Of a stretch of 64,000 nucleotides of DNA, positions 43,072 to 52,031 are shown piece by piece. Made by a program: the position numbers and the translations under genes. This stretch comes from an uncultured Robinsoniella sp. (GTDB lineage: Bacteria > Bacillota > Clostridia > Lachnospirales > Lachnospiraceae). Where the stretch lies: contig UQCR01000009.1 in the NCBI GenBank assembly GCA_900539655.1, positions 1 to 64,000 on the forward strand, written 5' to 3'. The notes under the pieces were generated by a model. It searched no databases. It saw only the letters and a list, made by a program, of their open reading frames with translations, and was not told the origin of the DNA. Numbering within the stretch: position 1 is the stretch's first letter; every line of letters starts with the position of its first letter.

Positions 43072-44331
43072 CTATGACAACAGCGCCATAAGTCCTGCCG
43101 GCTTCACTACCTTCGTTTCTGTATTTACGGACAGAATCCTGTCCTTTTCTTCAAAATACAAAATCTCATTGATGCGGCTTCGCCTTGCAAAGATCAGATA
43201 ATCTTCCAAGTCCAGACTTTCTTTCTGGCAGATCAGTTCCACGTAATTGTTTTCTATCCGAAGATGCTTCGCCAGAGTAATCGCTTCTTTTCTCTGCTCC
43301 TTTTTATATAGGATCAGGCGGTTTACCTGTTCTGCCGGCACATCAATTTTCTGTCTGGAAAGGGCGGTCAGAAGCTGGTCTACTACCACGACAAAACCAA
43401 TTGACGGTGCATCTTTTCCAAAACGTCCCATCATATTGTCGTAACGTCCGCCTTTTACGATGGCATCCCCTGTTCCAAAGGTATAGCCCCTGAAAATGAT
43501 GCCAGTATAGTACATATATTTGCTGATCATTCCAAGATCAAATGAAACGTATTTTTCCACACCGTAGTATTTTAAGATTCCATATAGTTCTTCCAGTCTT
43601 GCAATTGCCTTTAGCGCCCCCGGGTTGGATGTCAGAAGTTTTGCCCGCTCCAGTGCATCCACGGTTCCAAACAGCTGAGGCAGGGTTGCAAATACATTCT
43701 TTAATTCCTCACTGATGTTCTTTTCAGACAGGAGCTCTTCCACGCCAAACATATTTTTATTGGAGATCAATTCTCTCAGTTCTTCTTCCGTTTCCTCATC
43801 AATCCCGGCTTCCGTCATCAGGCTTTTGAAAAATTCCACGTGTCCGATGCTGATCTGGAAATCTTTGAGCCCGGCACTGCGCAATGTCTCAATGACAAGT
43901 GTAACTATCTCAGCATCTGCATCCACACTGTCATCACCGATAAATTCCGCTCCCAGCTGCGTTGTTTCTTTTAAGCGCCCCTGGTAACTTGAATTATTAA
44001 TAAAGGTGTTGCCCATATAACAGAGGCGGATGGAAAGATCTTCTTCCGTAAAATACTTCGCTGCTGCCCTGGCTATAGAAGGGGTAAAATCCGGTCTTAA
44101 CACCAGTGTATTTCCTTCCCGGTCAAAAAATTTATACAAGTCTTTGGAAGGAATGGTTCCCACATCCTGTCCAAATACATCAAAATATTCAAAGGTAGGC
44201 GTTTCGATATCCCGATAGCCATAGGATTTCAGGACTTTATGCAGTTTGTCCTGTAACGTAAGTTTCTTTTCACATTCTGCATTATAAATGTCCCTGACAC
44301 CTTCCGGTGTATGTAATAATCGTTGATTCAT
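43072..44331 (-). CDS. hisZ: ATP phosphoribosyltransferase regulatory subunit
   Basis: HisZ is a histidyl-tRNA synthetase paralogue that forms a hetero-octamer with short HisG and gives it feedback control by histidine. The 419-residue protein has a class II synthetase core (TPEGVRDIY, TPTFEYFDVFG, LVLRPDFTPSIAR, GGRYDNMMGRFG, PSIGFVVVVDQLL) but without the tRNA-binding signature of a true HisRS. GAGGAGAG precedes the ATG. First gene of the his operon, next to an operator-like palindrome. Confidence 0.95.
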   Translation of the reverse strand: MNQRLLHTPEGVRDIYNAECEKKLTLQDKLHKVLKSYGYRDIETPTFEYFDVFGQDVGTIPSKDLYKFFDREGNTLVLRPDFTPSIARAAAKYFTEEDLSIRLCYMGNTFINNSSYQGRLKETTQLGAEFIGDDSVDADAEIVTLVIETLRSAGLKDFQISIGHVEFFKSLMTEAGIDEETEEELRELISNKNMFGVEELLSEKNISEELKNVFATLPQLFGTVDALERAKLLTSNPGALKAIARLEELYGILKYYGVEKYVSFDLGMISKYMYYTGIIFRGYTFGTGDAIVKGGRYDNMMGRFGKDAPSIGFVVVVDQLLTALSRQKIDVPAEQVNRLILYKKEQRKEAITLAKHLRIENNYVELICQKESLDLEDYLIFARRSRINEILYFEEKDRILSVNTETKVVKPAGLMALLS

Positions 44332-44370
44332 TGCTCTCTCCTCTTTCTGAAAATCAAATTTCGTTTCACT

Positions 44371-44390
44371 TTATCACATTAACGTGATAA
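44371..44390. promoter_or_regulatory. Operator-like palindrome of the his operon
   Basis: TTATCACATTAACGTGATAA has perfect 7-bp arms around six bases. It lies between the promoter and hisZ, 27 bp downstream of the -10 box, where a repressor would block transcription. No T-box or His-rich leader peptide is visible. Confidence 0.6.
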
Positions 44391-44416
44391 TTCACTACTA
44401 TATAAAATTATTTTTC

Positions 44417-44445
44417 ATTATAATAGATGTATGAAAAAAAGTCAA
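44417..44445 (-). promoter_or_regulatory. Promoter of the his operon
   Basis: Minus-strand TTGACT (44440-44445) and TATAAT (44417-44422) have a 17-bp spacer, close to the sigma-A consensus. The -35 box overlaps the last codons of recU. Confidence 0.85.
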
Positions 44446-44975
44446 TCCCTCTTATCTAAATCCTTTTGCAGTGCATCTAAGTAAGGAACCAGAATTCCGC
44501 CTTTACTTTCCAGCTTAAATTCCTGTGGAAGTTCTTCATAACGGAAGCTTTTTCTGCCGCCTTCTGCCGCCCTTTCCCAGAAAAACTTCACCCGCTCGAA
44601 AGGCAGATAAAATATTTCATTTTTTTTAGTATAATATATAATCAAAAAGGAAATCCCGCCCTGTTGTTCAAAGGTCCCCATAAACTGCACCTGATGTTCA
44701 TGAATATTCTGCAGTGCAAAAGTATCCGCATTACATTCTTTTGCATCAAAGCAGACGGGGATTCCCTGCACCGCTCCAATATAATCAACGGTACTTTTCT
44801 GCTCGAAATATGCCAGTGTAATATGCCGGTTCTCTTTGTCAATTCTGATAGGGGTAATGGGGGTAGGGATTTTCTGAATCAATGCCAGTCCCTTTTCCTG
44901 ATACTGTTCGTTGGAACGGTTAATTAAGTCTTCCAATGTGGATCCGCGAAGTCCTCTTGAATTCCATGTTGCCAT
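44442..44975 (-). CDS. recU: Holliday junction resolvase RecU
   Basis: RecU cuts four-way DNA junctions in Firmicute recombination. The 177-residue protein has the family start WNSRGLRGSTLEDLINRSNEQY and the nuclease core TVDYIGAVQGIPVCFDAKEC with the Asp and Glu/Lys residues of the restriction-enzyme-like fold. FWERAAEGGRKS follows in the C-terminal half. AGAAAGGA lies upstream of the ATG. It is usually paired with a penicillin-binding protein gene in Bacillus, but here it stands alone ahead of the his operon. Confidence 0.93.
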   Translation of the reverse strand: MATWNSRGLRGSTLEDLINRSNEQYQEKGLALIQKIPTPITPIRIDKENRHITLAYFEQKSTVDYIGAVQGIPVCFDAKECNADTFALQNIHEHQVQFMGTFEQQGGISFLIIYYTKKNEIFYLPFERVKFFWERAAEGGRKSFRYEELPQEFKLESKGGILVPYLDALQKDLDKRD

Positions 44976-45029
44976 ATGGATGTTCCTTTCTGAATGGTTC
45001 GTAGTATATATGTAACCTGAAATTGTATG

Positions 45030-45095
45030 CTCTTGAACATGTTTGAAAATTCAATCCCGCACAGTTGGCGGGAATGAATTTTAAACACGCTCTAG
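45030..45095. repeat. Inverted-repeat element with GAGCGTGTTT end (copy A, degenerate)
   Basis: 45034-45060 and 45067-45095 form an imperfect hairpin with AAAATTCA-ATCCCGC against GCGGGAATGAATTTT. The right end AAACACGCTCTAG matches the ends of the elements at 51924-52031 and 56873-56965; the left end is diverged. It lies in the recU upstream region. The rest of 44976-45186 is AT-rich without other signals. Confidence 0.55.
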
Positions 45096-45186
45096 TATAT
45101 TTTACTCCAATTTTGCCGCATCTTCAAGCATATTGACAAAGCTCTACCGGTTATGTACACAAAAAGAGCAGATGGCAGGTTACAAT

Positions 45187-45219
45187 AAAAAGGCAGATGA
45201 TCGATTACAATCAACTGCC
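45187..45219 (-). terminator. Terminator after the RluA-family gene
   Basis: GGCAGTTGAT and ATCATCTGCC (minus strand) pair with one mismatch around an 8-nt loop, followed by TTTTT. It lies 23 bp past the stop codon. Confidence 0.75.
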
Positions 45220-45241
45220 GGTAATTCACAATATATTTCAG

Positions 45242-46213
45242 TCAAAACTTCTTACCAAATACCTTTTCGAAAATCGCAGGCACTTTTGCCGTAAATTCTT
45301 TTCCGGAGAGGTACTCAAGGTCTCCCTTTATCTGCGGCATTACCAGCTGATAGGAATGCAGCATCTGATATTTCACCCCATATGAAGTTTCATACTTCTG
45401 GTTAACTTTCCGGTTTCCGTACTTGGTGTCTCCGATTATGGGATGTCCGATTGATGCCAGATGGGCACGAATCTGATGGGATCTTCCGGTAATCAGCCAT
45501 ACTTTTAATAAAGTAACTCCATTTTTCGTCTCCAGCGGCGTATACATGGTGTGTATGGGCAGTGCATCTTCTGTGTGCTCCTGGCTGATCTGTACCTTAT
45601 TTTGATTCTCATCTTTTGTAAGCCAGCCATCAATGGTTCGTTCCTCTGCCACTTCTCCGGATACCAGACACAGGTAGTATTTATGCAGGCTCCTGTCCTT
45701 GAAAACCTCCGCCATAGTCTGAAGTCCTGCCAGTGTTTTCCCGGCTACGATCAAACCGCTTGTATTGCGGTCTAAACGATTGCAGACTGCCGGACGGAAA
45801 GTTTTCAGCTCCTCTTTCGTAATCTGTTTGGATTCCAGCAAGTAAGCAAGCATTTCTTCATTAATGGATATATCATTGCTTTTCGCTTTTTGGGAGAGCA
45901 TATTAGCCGGCTTATTCAAGAGGAGAATATGCTTATCTTCGTAGATAATCTGGAGGCTGCTGCTTTTTTTAATAGTGGAAATATCTTCTACTTTTTTTGA
46001 AAACTTATCAAACGTTTCGTCAGAAAGAAAAAACCGTATTTCATCATGAAGTGCGGTTTTTTCATTTCCATTTGCTTTTTTGTCGTTCAGCGTAATATTC
46101 TTTTTGCGAAGCATTTTATAGACGAAGCTCTTGGGCGCTTCACTTAAATATTTTGCCAGCAGCTTATCCAGACGCTGCCCGGCTTCATTTTCATTTACAA
46201 TCACTAATTTCAT
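45242..46213 (-). CDS. RluA-family RNA pseudouridine synthase
   Basis: The 323-residue protein has an N-terminal S4 RNA-binding domain (about 12-70, GQRLDKLLAKYL) and the RluA catalytic fold with VCNRLDRNTSGLIVAGKT, whose Asp is the nucleophile, and GRSHQIRAHLASIGHPI(I)GD near the end. It isomerises uridines in 23S rRNA or tRNA; which site (RluC, RluD or other) cannot be decided here. The RBS is weak. Confidence 0.92.
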   Translation of the reverse strand: MKLVIVNENEAGQRLDKLLAKYLSEAPKSFVYKMLRKKNITLNDKKANGNEKTALHDEIRFFLSDETFDKFSKKVEDISTIKKSSSLQIIYEDKHILLLNKPANMLSQKAKSNDISINEEMLAYLLESKQITKEELKTFRPAVCNRLDRNTSGLIVAGKTLAGLQTMAEVFKDRSLHKYYLCLVSGEVAEERTIDGWLTKDENQNKVQISQEHTEDALPIHTMYTPLETKNGVTLLKVWLITGRSHQIRAHLASIGHPIIGDTKYGNRKVNQKYETSYGVKYQMLHSYQLVMPQIKGDLEYLSGKEFTAKVPAIFEKVFGKKF

Positions 46214-46272
46214 CTCTATACTCTTTTCATTTTCAAACAGGCTCCAGGCTAACTAAACTGCCTTTCTCTTTC

Positions 46273-46878
46273 TTATAGAGAGATCGCCAGGATCACGTGC
46301 TTCATCAATTCACTTCTGCTAAGGTCCGGATATTCTTCGCTTGGCGTAAACGTTCCTTCTGCTTCCAGTTCATCCTTTCGCTGATATAGCATATCAACTC
46401 TTTCCAGATACCGCTTCAGGTCTGTAAATATCTTCACATTGGACTTATATCCGTTTCCTTTCAGAATTTCCTTAATATGCTTTTCTGCAAAGGAAGGATC
46501 CGCCTTTTCACTGCTGGTATAACCGATCACATTCGTTCCGCATACAACCAGACTGTCAATAGGGGTATTCTTCTCATAAGCAGTCACCGTCAGTTCGTAA
46601 GCACACACCATGTCTTTTACATGGGACTCAATTTCCCGGTACTTTTCTTCACTTATGGGCTTTTGCATAAACATCATCACCATACCCACTGCAGAACGGC
46701 TTGCCGGAAGGCATCCCATAACTGCCACAAAAGTAAACATATTAAGTCTTGTACCTGTCTGAATCAAACCGGTGACAAATATCACTACCGGAATTAAGAA
46801 CAGGATAAATGTAATCAACCCCCGCTTTTTCTTCTGGGAAAGAATATAACCCCTTTTTCCCTTTGAAACTTTCTTCAT
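46273..46878 (-). CDS. Unknown 201-residue protein with two membrane helices
   Basis: Not recognised. A basic start (MKKVSKGKRGYILSQKKKRG) is followed by two adjacent hydrophobic helices (about 21-66) and a cytosolic domain (about 75-201). That domain contains VKDMVCAYELTVTAYEKNTPIDSLVVCGTNVIGYT and LERVDMLYQRKDELEAEG. The ATG at 46878 has GAGGAG seven bases upstream; 38 further open codons before it have no RBS. It lies between ygiQ and the RluA-family gene on the same strand. Confidence 0.7.
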   Translation of the reverse strand: MKKVSKGKRGYILSQKKKRGLITFILFLIPVVIFVTGLIQTGTRLNMFTFVAVMGCLPASRSAVGMVMMFMQKPISEEKYREIESHVKDMVCAYELTVTAYEKNTPIDSLVVCGTNVIGYTSSEKADPSFAEKHIKEILKGNGYKSNVKIFTDLKRYLERVDMLYQRKDELEAEGTFTPSEEYPDLSRSELMKHVILAISL

Positions 46879-46915
46879 GCGTAATCTCCTCATAATTCTA
46901 CTTATTTTTCTGCAG

Positions 46916-47002
46916 TTATTTATGCCCGGACACAGGGTACTGCTTGCGCAATACCAAAGTAGACTCCAGCAAATAACCAAACAGCCGCTCATACAGATCC
47001 AT
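46916..47002 (-). CDS. Possible 28-codon ORF after ygiQ
   Basis: The frame reads MDLYERLFGYLLESTLVLRK and eight more residues (ending SGHK), in the gap between ygiQ and the 201-residue gene. Only a weak GCGGAT lies upstream. Composition looks protein-like, but there is no further support. Confidence 0.25.
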   Translation of the reverse strand: MDLYERLFGYLLESTLVLRKQYPVSGHK

Positions 47003-47023
47003 TTTATCCGCTGCTAAATTTTA

Positions 47024-48991
47024 CTATTTCTTCTTATGCACATTCCGGATGGTTTTCTTTTTTACTGGTTTTTTCTTATCTCTTCCATTTCCGGAAGACG
47101 CACCGTTTTTCATCCCGCCTTTTCCGCCATTTTTGTCCCATGTCTGCCTGCTATACTGTCCGGATGTGCCGGAGGCAGAGGTTTTTCCATCTCCCCTGAG
47201 TGGACGGATCAGGCACTTTTTATCAAAACCAATCAGATCTGTCCGGTGGGCTTTTGTCAATGCCTCCGCTACCAGCTCCAGATTTTTCGGATTCCGGTAT
47301 TGGATCAGCGCACGCTGCATTGCCTTTTCATGAGGATTATTTGGTACATAAACCGGCTCCATGGTTCTTGGGTCTACTCCTGTATAATACATGCAGGTTG
47401 AAATCGTAGACGGCGTGGGATAAAAATCCTGTACCTGTTCCGGCATATAGCCCAGATCCCGGAGATATTCAGCAAGTGCCACAGCTTCCTTTAACGTAGA
47501 TCCCGGATGGGATGACATCAGATAGGGCACCAGGAACTGGTTCTTCCCGCATTTTGAATTCAGGTCTTTATATTTGTGCACAAATTTTTCATAGACGCTT
47601 CGCTCCGGTTTGCCCATTTTACTGAGCACCTTATCAGCAATGTGCTCCGGGGCTACTTTTAACTGGCCGCTTACATGGTGCTCTACCAATTCTTTGAAAA
47701 AGGAATCATCCTGGTCATAGATCAGATAATCGAAACGGATACCCGACCGGATAAATACTTTCTTCACATTTGGCAGATCACGCAGCTTCCGCAAAAGAGA
47801 CAGATAATCACTGTGATCTACTTTCAGGTTTTTACAGGGCGCCGGGAACAGGCATTGCTTCTTTTGGCAAACCCCTTTCTCCAGCTGTTTTTCACATGCA
47901 GGCTGCCGGAAATTTGCAGTAGGTCCTCCCACGTCATGAATATATCCTTTGAAATCTTTCTCCCATATAAACTGGTTTGCCTCAGCCAGAATGGATTCGT
48001 GGCTTCTGGTCTGGATAATCCTTCCCTGATGAAAAGTCAGCGCACAGAAACTGCACCCGCCAAAACACCCCCGATTGCTTACCAGACTGTACTTCACCTC
48101 TTCAATTGCCGGAATACCTCCCTTTTCATCATAGGAAGGATGCCAGGTTCTCATATATCCCAGTGAATAAACCCGATCCATTTCTGACTGGCTTAAAGGC
48201 TTTGCAGGAGGGTTCTGAACCACATGCCACCCATCTTTATAGCTTTCCACCAGGCGTTTCCCTGAGAACGGATCGGTGTTGCAATACTGGACATAGAAAC
48301 TCTTTGCATAGTTCAGCTTGTCCGCTTTCAGCGCTTCAAAAGGCGGAAGTGTAATCGCATCATATACTATGGATAAATCCCTGGTTTTATAGACAGTTCC
48401 GTCAATAAATGTCAGATCTTTCATCTCGATTCCGCTGTTAAGTGCATCCGCGATCTCCACGATGGAGCGTTCCCCCATACCGTAAGAGATCAGATCAGCG
48501 CCTGAATCCAAAAGAATAGATCTCTTCAATGCATTCGCCCAATAATCATAGTGTGCCATTCTGCGCAGGCTGGCTTCAATACCGCCAATAATAACCGGCA
48601 CATGCTTATACGACTGACGGATCAGATTACAGTAGACAATCGTAGCATTATCCGGACGTTTCCCCATCTCCCCACCGGGACTGAACGCATCTGTCTTTCT
48701 GCGCTTCTTGGATACGGAATAATGATTCACCATAGAATCCATATTTCCGGCTGAGACAATGAATCCAAGCCTTGGCTCTCCAAGTGCCATGATACTTTCT
48801 TTGTCCTTCCAGTCCGGCTGGGCAATGATACCCACTTTATATCCATTTGCCTCCAGCATACGGCTGATCACCGCATGGGCAAAGGAAGGATGATCCACAT
48901 AGGCATCCCCTGTTACATATACAAAATCCAGCTGGGCAATGCCGCGAGCCTTCATATCTTCCCTGTTAACGGGCAAAAACTGCTTACTCAT
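47024..48991 (-). CDS. YgiQ-family radical SAM protein
   Basis: The 655-residue protein has an N-terminal domain (YVTGDAYVDHPSFAHAVI), a radical SAM core with SNRGCFGGCSFCALTFHQGR, and a C-terminal basic Lys/Gly-rich tail. The reaction of the YgiQ family is not established. The ATG at 48991 (MSKQFLPVNRE) has AGGAG five bases before it; the open frame continues 32 codons upstream into the tandem repeats. It likely has its own transcription start because the repeat-rich spacer separates it from the HAD gene. Confidence 0.92.
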   Translation of the reverse strand: MSKQFLPVNREDMKARGIAQLDFVYVTGDAYVDHPSFAHAVISRMLEANGYKVGIIAQPDWKDKESIMALGEPRLGFIVSAGNMDSMVNHYSVSKKRRKTDAFSPGGEMGKRPDNATIVYCNLIRQSYKHVPVIIGGIEASLRRMAHYDYWANALKRSILLDSGADLISYGMGERSIVEIADALNSGIEMKDLTFIDGTVYKTRDLSIVYDAITLPPFEALKADKLNYAKSFYVQYCNTDPFSGKRLVESYKDGWHVVQNPPAKPLSQSEMDRVYSLGYMRTWHPSYDEKGGIPAIEEVKYSLVSNRGCFGGCSFCALTFHQGRIIQTRSHESILAEANQFIWEKDFKGYIHDVGGPTANFRQPACEKQLEKGVCQKKQCLFPAPCKNLKVDHSDYLSLLRKLRDLPNVKKVFIRSGIRFDYLIYDQDDSFFKELVEHHVSGQLKVAPEHIADKVLSKMGKPERSVYEKFVHKYKDLNSKCGKNQFLVPYLMSSHPGSTLKEAVALAEYLRDLGYMPEQVQDFYPTPSTISTCMYYTGVDPRTMEPVYVPNNPHEKAMQRALIQYRNPKNLELVAEALTKAHRTDLIGFDKKCLIRPLRGDGKTSASGTSGQYSRQTWDKNGGKGGMKNGASSGNGRDKKKPVKKKTIRNVHKKK

Positions 48992-49029
48992 TCGTACTCC
49001 TGTCCGCCTGCTGTCTGCAGGCTTATATC

Positions 49030-49143
49030 TATCGCAATGCCAGCGCAGATATCTAGTGTATATATTATCGCATATCCCAGCGCACATTTCTAGAACATGT
49101 ATTTATCGCATATTCCAGCACTCATTTCTAGCGCATGTGTCTA
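49030..49143. repeat. Three tandem copies of a ~38-bp repeat between the HAD gene and ygiQ
   Basis: Units begin at about 49030, 49068 and 49106 and share ATCGCAT.T.CCAGC..TTTCTAG..CATGT. The first unit is more diverged and two bases shorter; the last runs into the stop codon of the HAD gene. Each unit contains a CTAG. There is no coding sense. It may be a protein-binding array or a slippage-prone spacer. Confidence 0.7.
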
Positions 49144-49809
49144 TCTCAAATGTTCATAAGTATGGTTCAAAACCTCATGATAATCTGTAATATAATAATT
49201 CGCAAGGGCCTTCTTTTTCTGTATCTGGCCCATGGAGAATGCATCTTCCACCGCACATACTTTCATGCCGGCGTTCTTGCCAGCCAGAATACCCATGCTG
49301 ATGTCCTCGAATACCAGGCATTCCTCCGGGGCGACCCGCAGGTCCTCGCTTACCTTCAGATAAATATCAGGCGAGGGTTTTCCCTTTGCCACTTCACACG
49401 CAGTCCGCACCGCATCTATCCTGCCATTCAGGTCCTGGGCGTGCATCACTGCCTCCACAAGACCCCTGCCGTTACTGGTCGCAATTCCTGTTTTGATGCT
49501 GCGCCGTTTCAGCTCATCCAGAAACTCAGATGCACCGGGTTTCAGCGGCACTTCATTGGCATACTTGTCATACGCCATCTCCATCCAGTCCTGTTTGATC
49601 TCTTCAGTGGTTTTCGGAAGAAAAAATGCGGTTCTGAAATAATCAGCGGTCTCTGTAAAACTCATTCCCTCAATCGCCTCATGAAGTCCTGCCGGTACCT
49701 GAATCTGAAACCTGTTCAGATATTCTATATCAATCTTCGGCCACATCCACATGGAATCAGCCAAAGTTCCGTCTAAGTCAAATATCACCGCTCTTATTCC
49801 TTCTAACAT
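49141..49809 (-). CDS. HAD-family hydrolase, phosphoglucomutase-like subgroup
   Basis: The 222-residue protein has HAD motif I VIFDLDGTLADS (Asp11 and Asp13), motif II TSNG, a Lys in VAKGKPSPDIYLK and motif IV FEDISMGILAGKNAGM. The helical cap after motif I (about 18-85) places it with sugar-phosphate phosphatases and beta-phosphoglucomutases; the substrate is unknown. It starts inside the 3' end of the pseudouridine synthase gene (7-bp overlap). Confidence 0.9.
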   Translation of the reverse strand: MLEGIRAVIFDLDGTLADSMWMWPKIDIEYLNRFQIQVPAGLHEAIEGMSFTETADYFRTAFFLPKTTEEIKQDWMEMAYDKYANEVPLKPGASEFLDELKRRSIKTGIATSNGRGLVEAVMHAQDLNGRIDAVRTACEVAKGKPSPDIYLKVSEDLRVAPEECLVFEDISMGILAGKNAGMKVCAVEDAFSMGQIQKKKALANYYITDYHEVLNHTYEHLR

Positions 49810-50525
49810 CCGCTTCCTCCGATCCTTTCTATTTCCTCTCTGGTTAAGGGGCGGTATTCGCCCTTCTTAAGATGTTCATCCAGGCTGATCGCACCCATAG
49901 ACAGGCGTTTTAGATACAGTACCTGCTTATCCACTGCTTCAAACATCCTTTTCACCTGGTGAAACCTGCCTTCCCGTATGGTCAGACACACTTCTGATAC
50001 TTCTCCGCTTTTCATGATTTCAAGTTTAGCCGGCAAAGTGGGTTTCTCTTCCCCGATATCAACGCCCTGCAAAAAAGCCTGCTGGTCTGTTTCGGTTACC
50101 AAGCCATCCACCTTTGCATAATAAGTTTTGTCCACATGTTTTCTCGGGGAAAGCAATTCATGGGCAAGTGCACCGTCATTTGTAATTAACAACAGGCCTT
50201 CTGTATCTTTATCCAGCCTGCCCACCGGGAAGAGTTCCTCCTTTTTCCCGGAAGTAATAAAATCCATTACCGTCTGATGCAGATTGTCCTGCGTTGCTGT
50301 CACACAACCCGCAGGCTTATGGAACATATAATATTCATATTTCTGATAGGTCAGCGCATTTTGTCCGACACATACCTCATCCCTGTCTGCATCCACCTTC
50401 ATCTCCGGCTTTTTCACAACTTCACCATTGACGCTTACCAATCCTTTCCGGATCTGGCTCTTTACCTCTGTCCTGGTTCCCGCTCCTGCGTTTGCCAGGT
50501 ATTTATCTAATCTTATCAGACTCAT
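49803..50525 (-). CDS. RsuA/RluB-family rRNA pseudouridine synthase
   Basis: The 240-residue protein has an N-terminal S4 domain (RLDKYLANAGAGTRTEVKSQIRKGLVSVNG) and a catalytic core with FPVGRLDKDTEGLLLITNDG, whose second Asp region holds the catalytic residue, and EGRFHQVKRMFEAVD. It acts on 16S or 23S rRNA. It begins directly after the RsmF stop codon and overlaps the HAD gene, so the three form one operon. Confidence 0.92.
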   Translation of the reverse strand: MSLIRLDKYLANAGAGTRTEVKSQIRKGLVSVNGEVVKKPEMKVDADRDEVCVGQNALTYQKYEYYMFHKPAGCVTATQDNLHQTVMDFITSGKKEELFPVGRLDKDTEGLLLITNDGALAHELLSPRKHVDKTYYAKVDGLVTETDQQAFLQGVDIGEEKPTLPAKLEIMKSGEVSEVCLTIREGRFHQVKRMFEAVDKQVLYLKRLSMGAISLDEHLKKGEYRPLTREEIERIGGSGC

Positions 50526-51908
50526 TTACTGCATTCTCCATCCGGGGTAGTATTTATTCTTCAGCGAGCCACCCGCTGCTTTGGCAAATCCCAGCGGATA
50601 TCCGTCCACACAGACAAGAATCCAGCCCTTTAACCCCTTTGCCTCATCATCCTCAAGTTCAATCGTTTCACCTTTTAAATATTTCACTGCCCGTTCATCG
50701 CTGCCAGAAAAAGAGATGCTGTATTTTGCCTGTTCTCTTTTCAGGCTCATAGCCAGTGCCTGGCTTGGCTCAAAACGGTTTTTCTTCACCTCGCCCAGAT
50801 ATAATCCGGTGCGTAAAAACCGCAGTCCCCGGATATTGCCGAGAGCTTTTGGTATGGCATACACCCGGTTATCATAGACGGTAATTATCCTGCCTGCCAG
50901 TTCGGTATCCAGATACTGGTCAAAAAATTCCTGGCACTCTTTAGGCAGCACTATTTTTTTCTTTTTCTGCTTCGCTGCTGACCCGGCTGAAGGAAAATCG
51001 CCATTCTTTTTTAATAGCGCTGCAAAGTGCCCCTCTCCCGCCATTTTATGGGGCCAGATCCGAACACAGTTCTCCAACTGCACATTTCCATCTGCTGCTC
51101 CTGGAATTCCTTTATCGAATCCCTCATAGCCTTTCATGGGCATCACCTCAAAGTCGGGTCTTTCATTCAGAAGATACGCAATGGAACACTCATCCTCCAG
51201 CGAGGAAAAGGTACAGGTAGAATAGAGCATTAATCCACCCGGTTTTAACATATCGGCTGCCGTCAGCAATATTTCCTTTTGGATCCCGGCATAATACTTG
51301 GGTCCATGTTCCAGCCAGCTCTTTACCATAGCCGGGTCTTTACGGAACATCCCTTCACCGGAACAGGGCGCATCAATTAATATCTTGTCAAAAAATTCTC
51401 TGAAATAAGGCAGCAGCTTCTGCGGCGTTTCGCTGGTAACCAGTATCCCCGGTATTCCGAATAATTCCAGATTCTTCAACAGTCCTTTTGCCCTGGAATT
51501 GCTGATATCATTGGCAACCAGCACTCCCGTACCCTTTAATTTTGCCCCCAGCTCCGTTGCTTTTCCACCGGGTGCCGCGCAGAGATCCAGCACACAGTCC
51601 CCTTCCGATACCGGAAGCCTGTCTGCTGGTATCATCGCACTTGGTTCCTGCACATAGTATAACCCTGCATGGTAATGGGGATGTTTCGTAACGGCCTGCG
51701 AGTCGTCATAAAAGAATCCATTTTCCACCCAGGGTATTGGTTTTAATGAAAAAGGCGTCAGCTTCAAAAATTCTTCCACCGTTATCTTGCTTGTATTCAC
51801 CCGGAGTCCATGAACCCGGTCCTGCCCCGCGCTGTTTAAATAAGCTTCATATTCCTCTGCTCCCAGCAGTTCCTTCATGGAATCCGCAAATTCCTGTGGT
51901 AAATTCAT
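50526..51908 (-). CDS. RsmF-type rRNA cytosine-C5 methyltransferase
   Basis: The 460-residue NOL1/NOP2/Sun-family enzyme has the SAM site VLDLCAAPGGKATELG, catalytic DAPCSGEGMFRKDP and the second Cys in YSTCTFSSLEDE. A C-terminal PUA-like/RsmF domain (about 300-460) follows. It forms m5C in rRNA. The ATG at 51908 (MNLPQEF) has AAAGGAG six bases upstream; ten more open codons would run into the repeat element next door. Confidence 0.92.
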   Translation of the reverse strand: MNLPQEFADSMKELLGAEEYEAYLNSAGQDRVHGLRVNTSKITVEEFLKLTPFSLKPIPWVENGFFYDDSQAVTKHPHYHAGLYYVQEPSAMIPADRLPVSEGDCVLDLCAAPGGKATELGAKLKGTGVLVANDISNSRAKGLLKNLELFGIPGILVTSETPQKLLPYFREFFDKILIDAPCSGEGMFRKDPAMVKSWLEHGPKYYAGIQKEILLTAADMLKPGGLMLYSTCTFSSLEDECSIAYLLNERPDFEVMPMKGYEGFDKGIPGAADGNVQLENCVRIWPHKMAGEGHFAALLKKNGDFPSAGSAAKQKKKKIVLPKECQEFFDQYLDTELAGRIITVYDNRVYAIPKALGNIRGLRFLRTGLYLGEVKKNRFEPSQALAMSLKREQAKYSISFSGSDERAVKYLKGETIELEDDEAKGLKGWILVCVDGYPLGFAKAAGGSLKNKYYPGWRMQ

Positions 51909-51923
51909 CCATTGCTCCTTTTC

Positions 51924-52031
51924 AAAGAGCGTGTGCACACTCTTATATATGTATTTTATTTCCCCGGGTGTGTCTGTATCCTGCTTTCTGCAAAATATCC
52001 GTCACACTCAGTGGATTTTTCAAACACGCTC
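51924..52031. repeat. Inverted-repeat element with GAGCGTGTTT ends (copy B)
   Basis: GAGCGTGT (51927-51934) and ACACGCTC (52024-52031) are the terminal inverted repeats of a ~108-bp element. Its inner part, read on the minus strand, shares GGATAT, TGC and AGAAAGCA with copy C at 56873-56965. One end supplies the last codons and stop of the alarmone synthetase gene; the other lies just upstream of the RsmF RBS. Confidence 0.65.

Noticed and set aside
45001..45060. Possible LexA site (GAACATGTTT) upstream of recU
   Set aside because: Half-site spacing is two bases instead of the four of the Gram-positive LexA box, and the bases belong to the inverted-repeat element.
49030..49143. Possible CRISPR remnant
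   Set aside because: The 38-bp units are contiguous and degenerate, without unique spacers or cas genes nearby.
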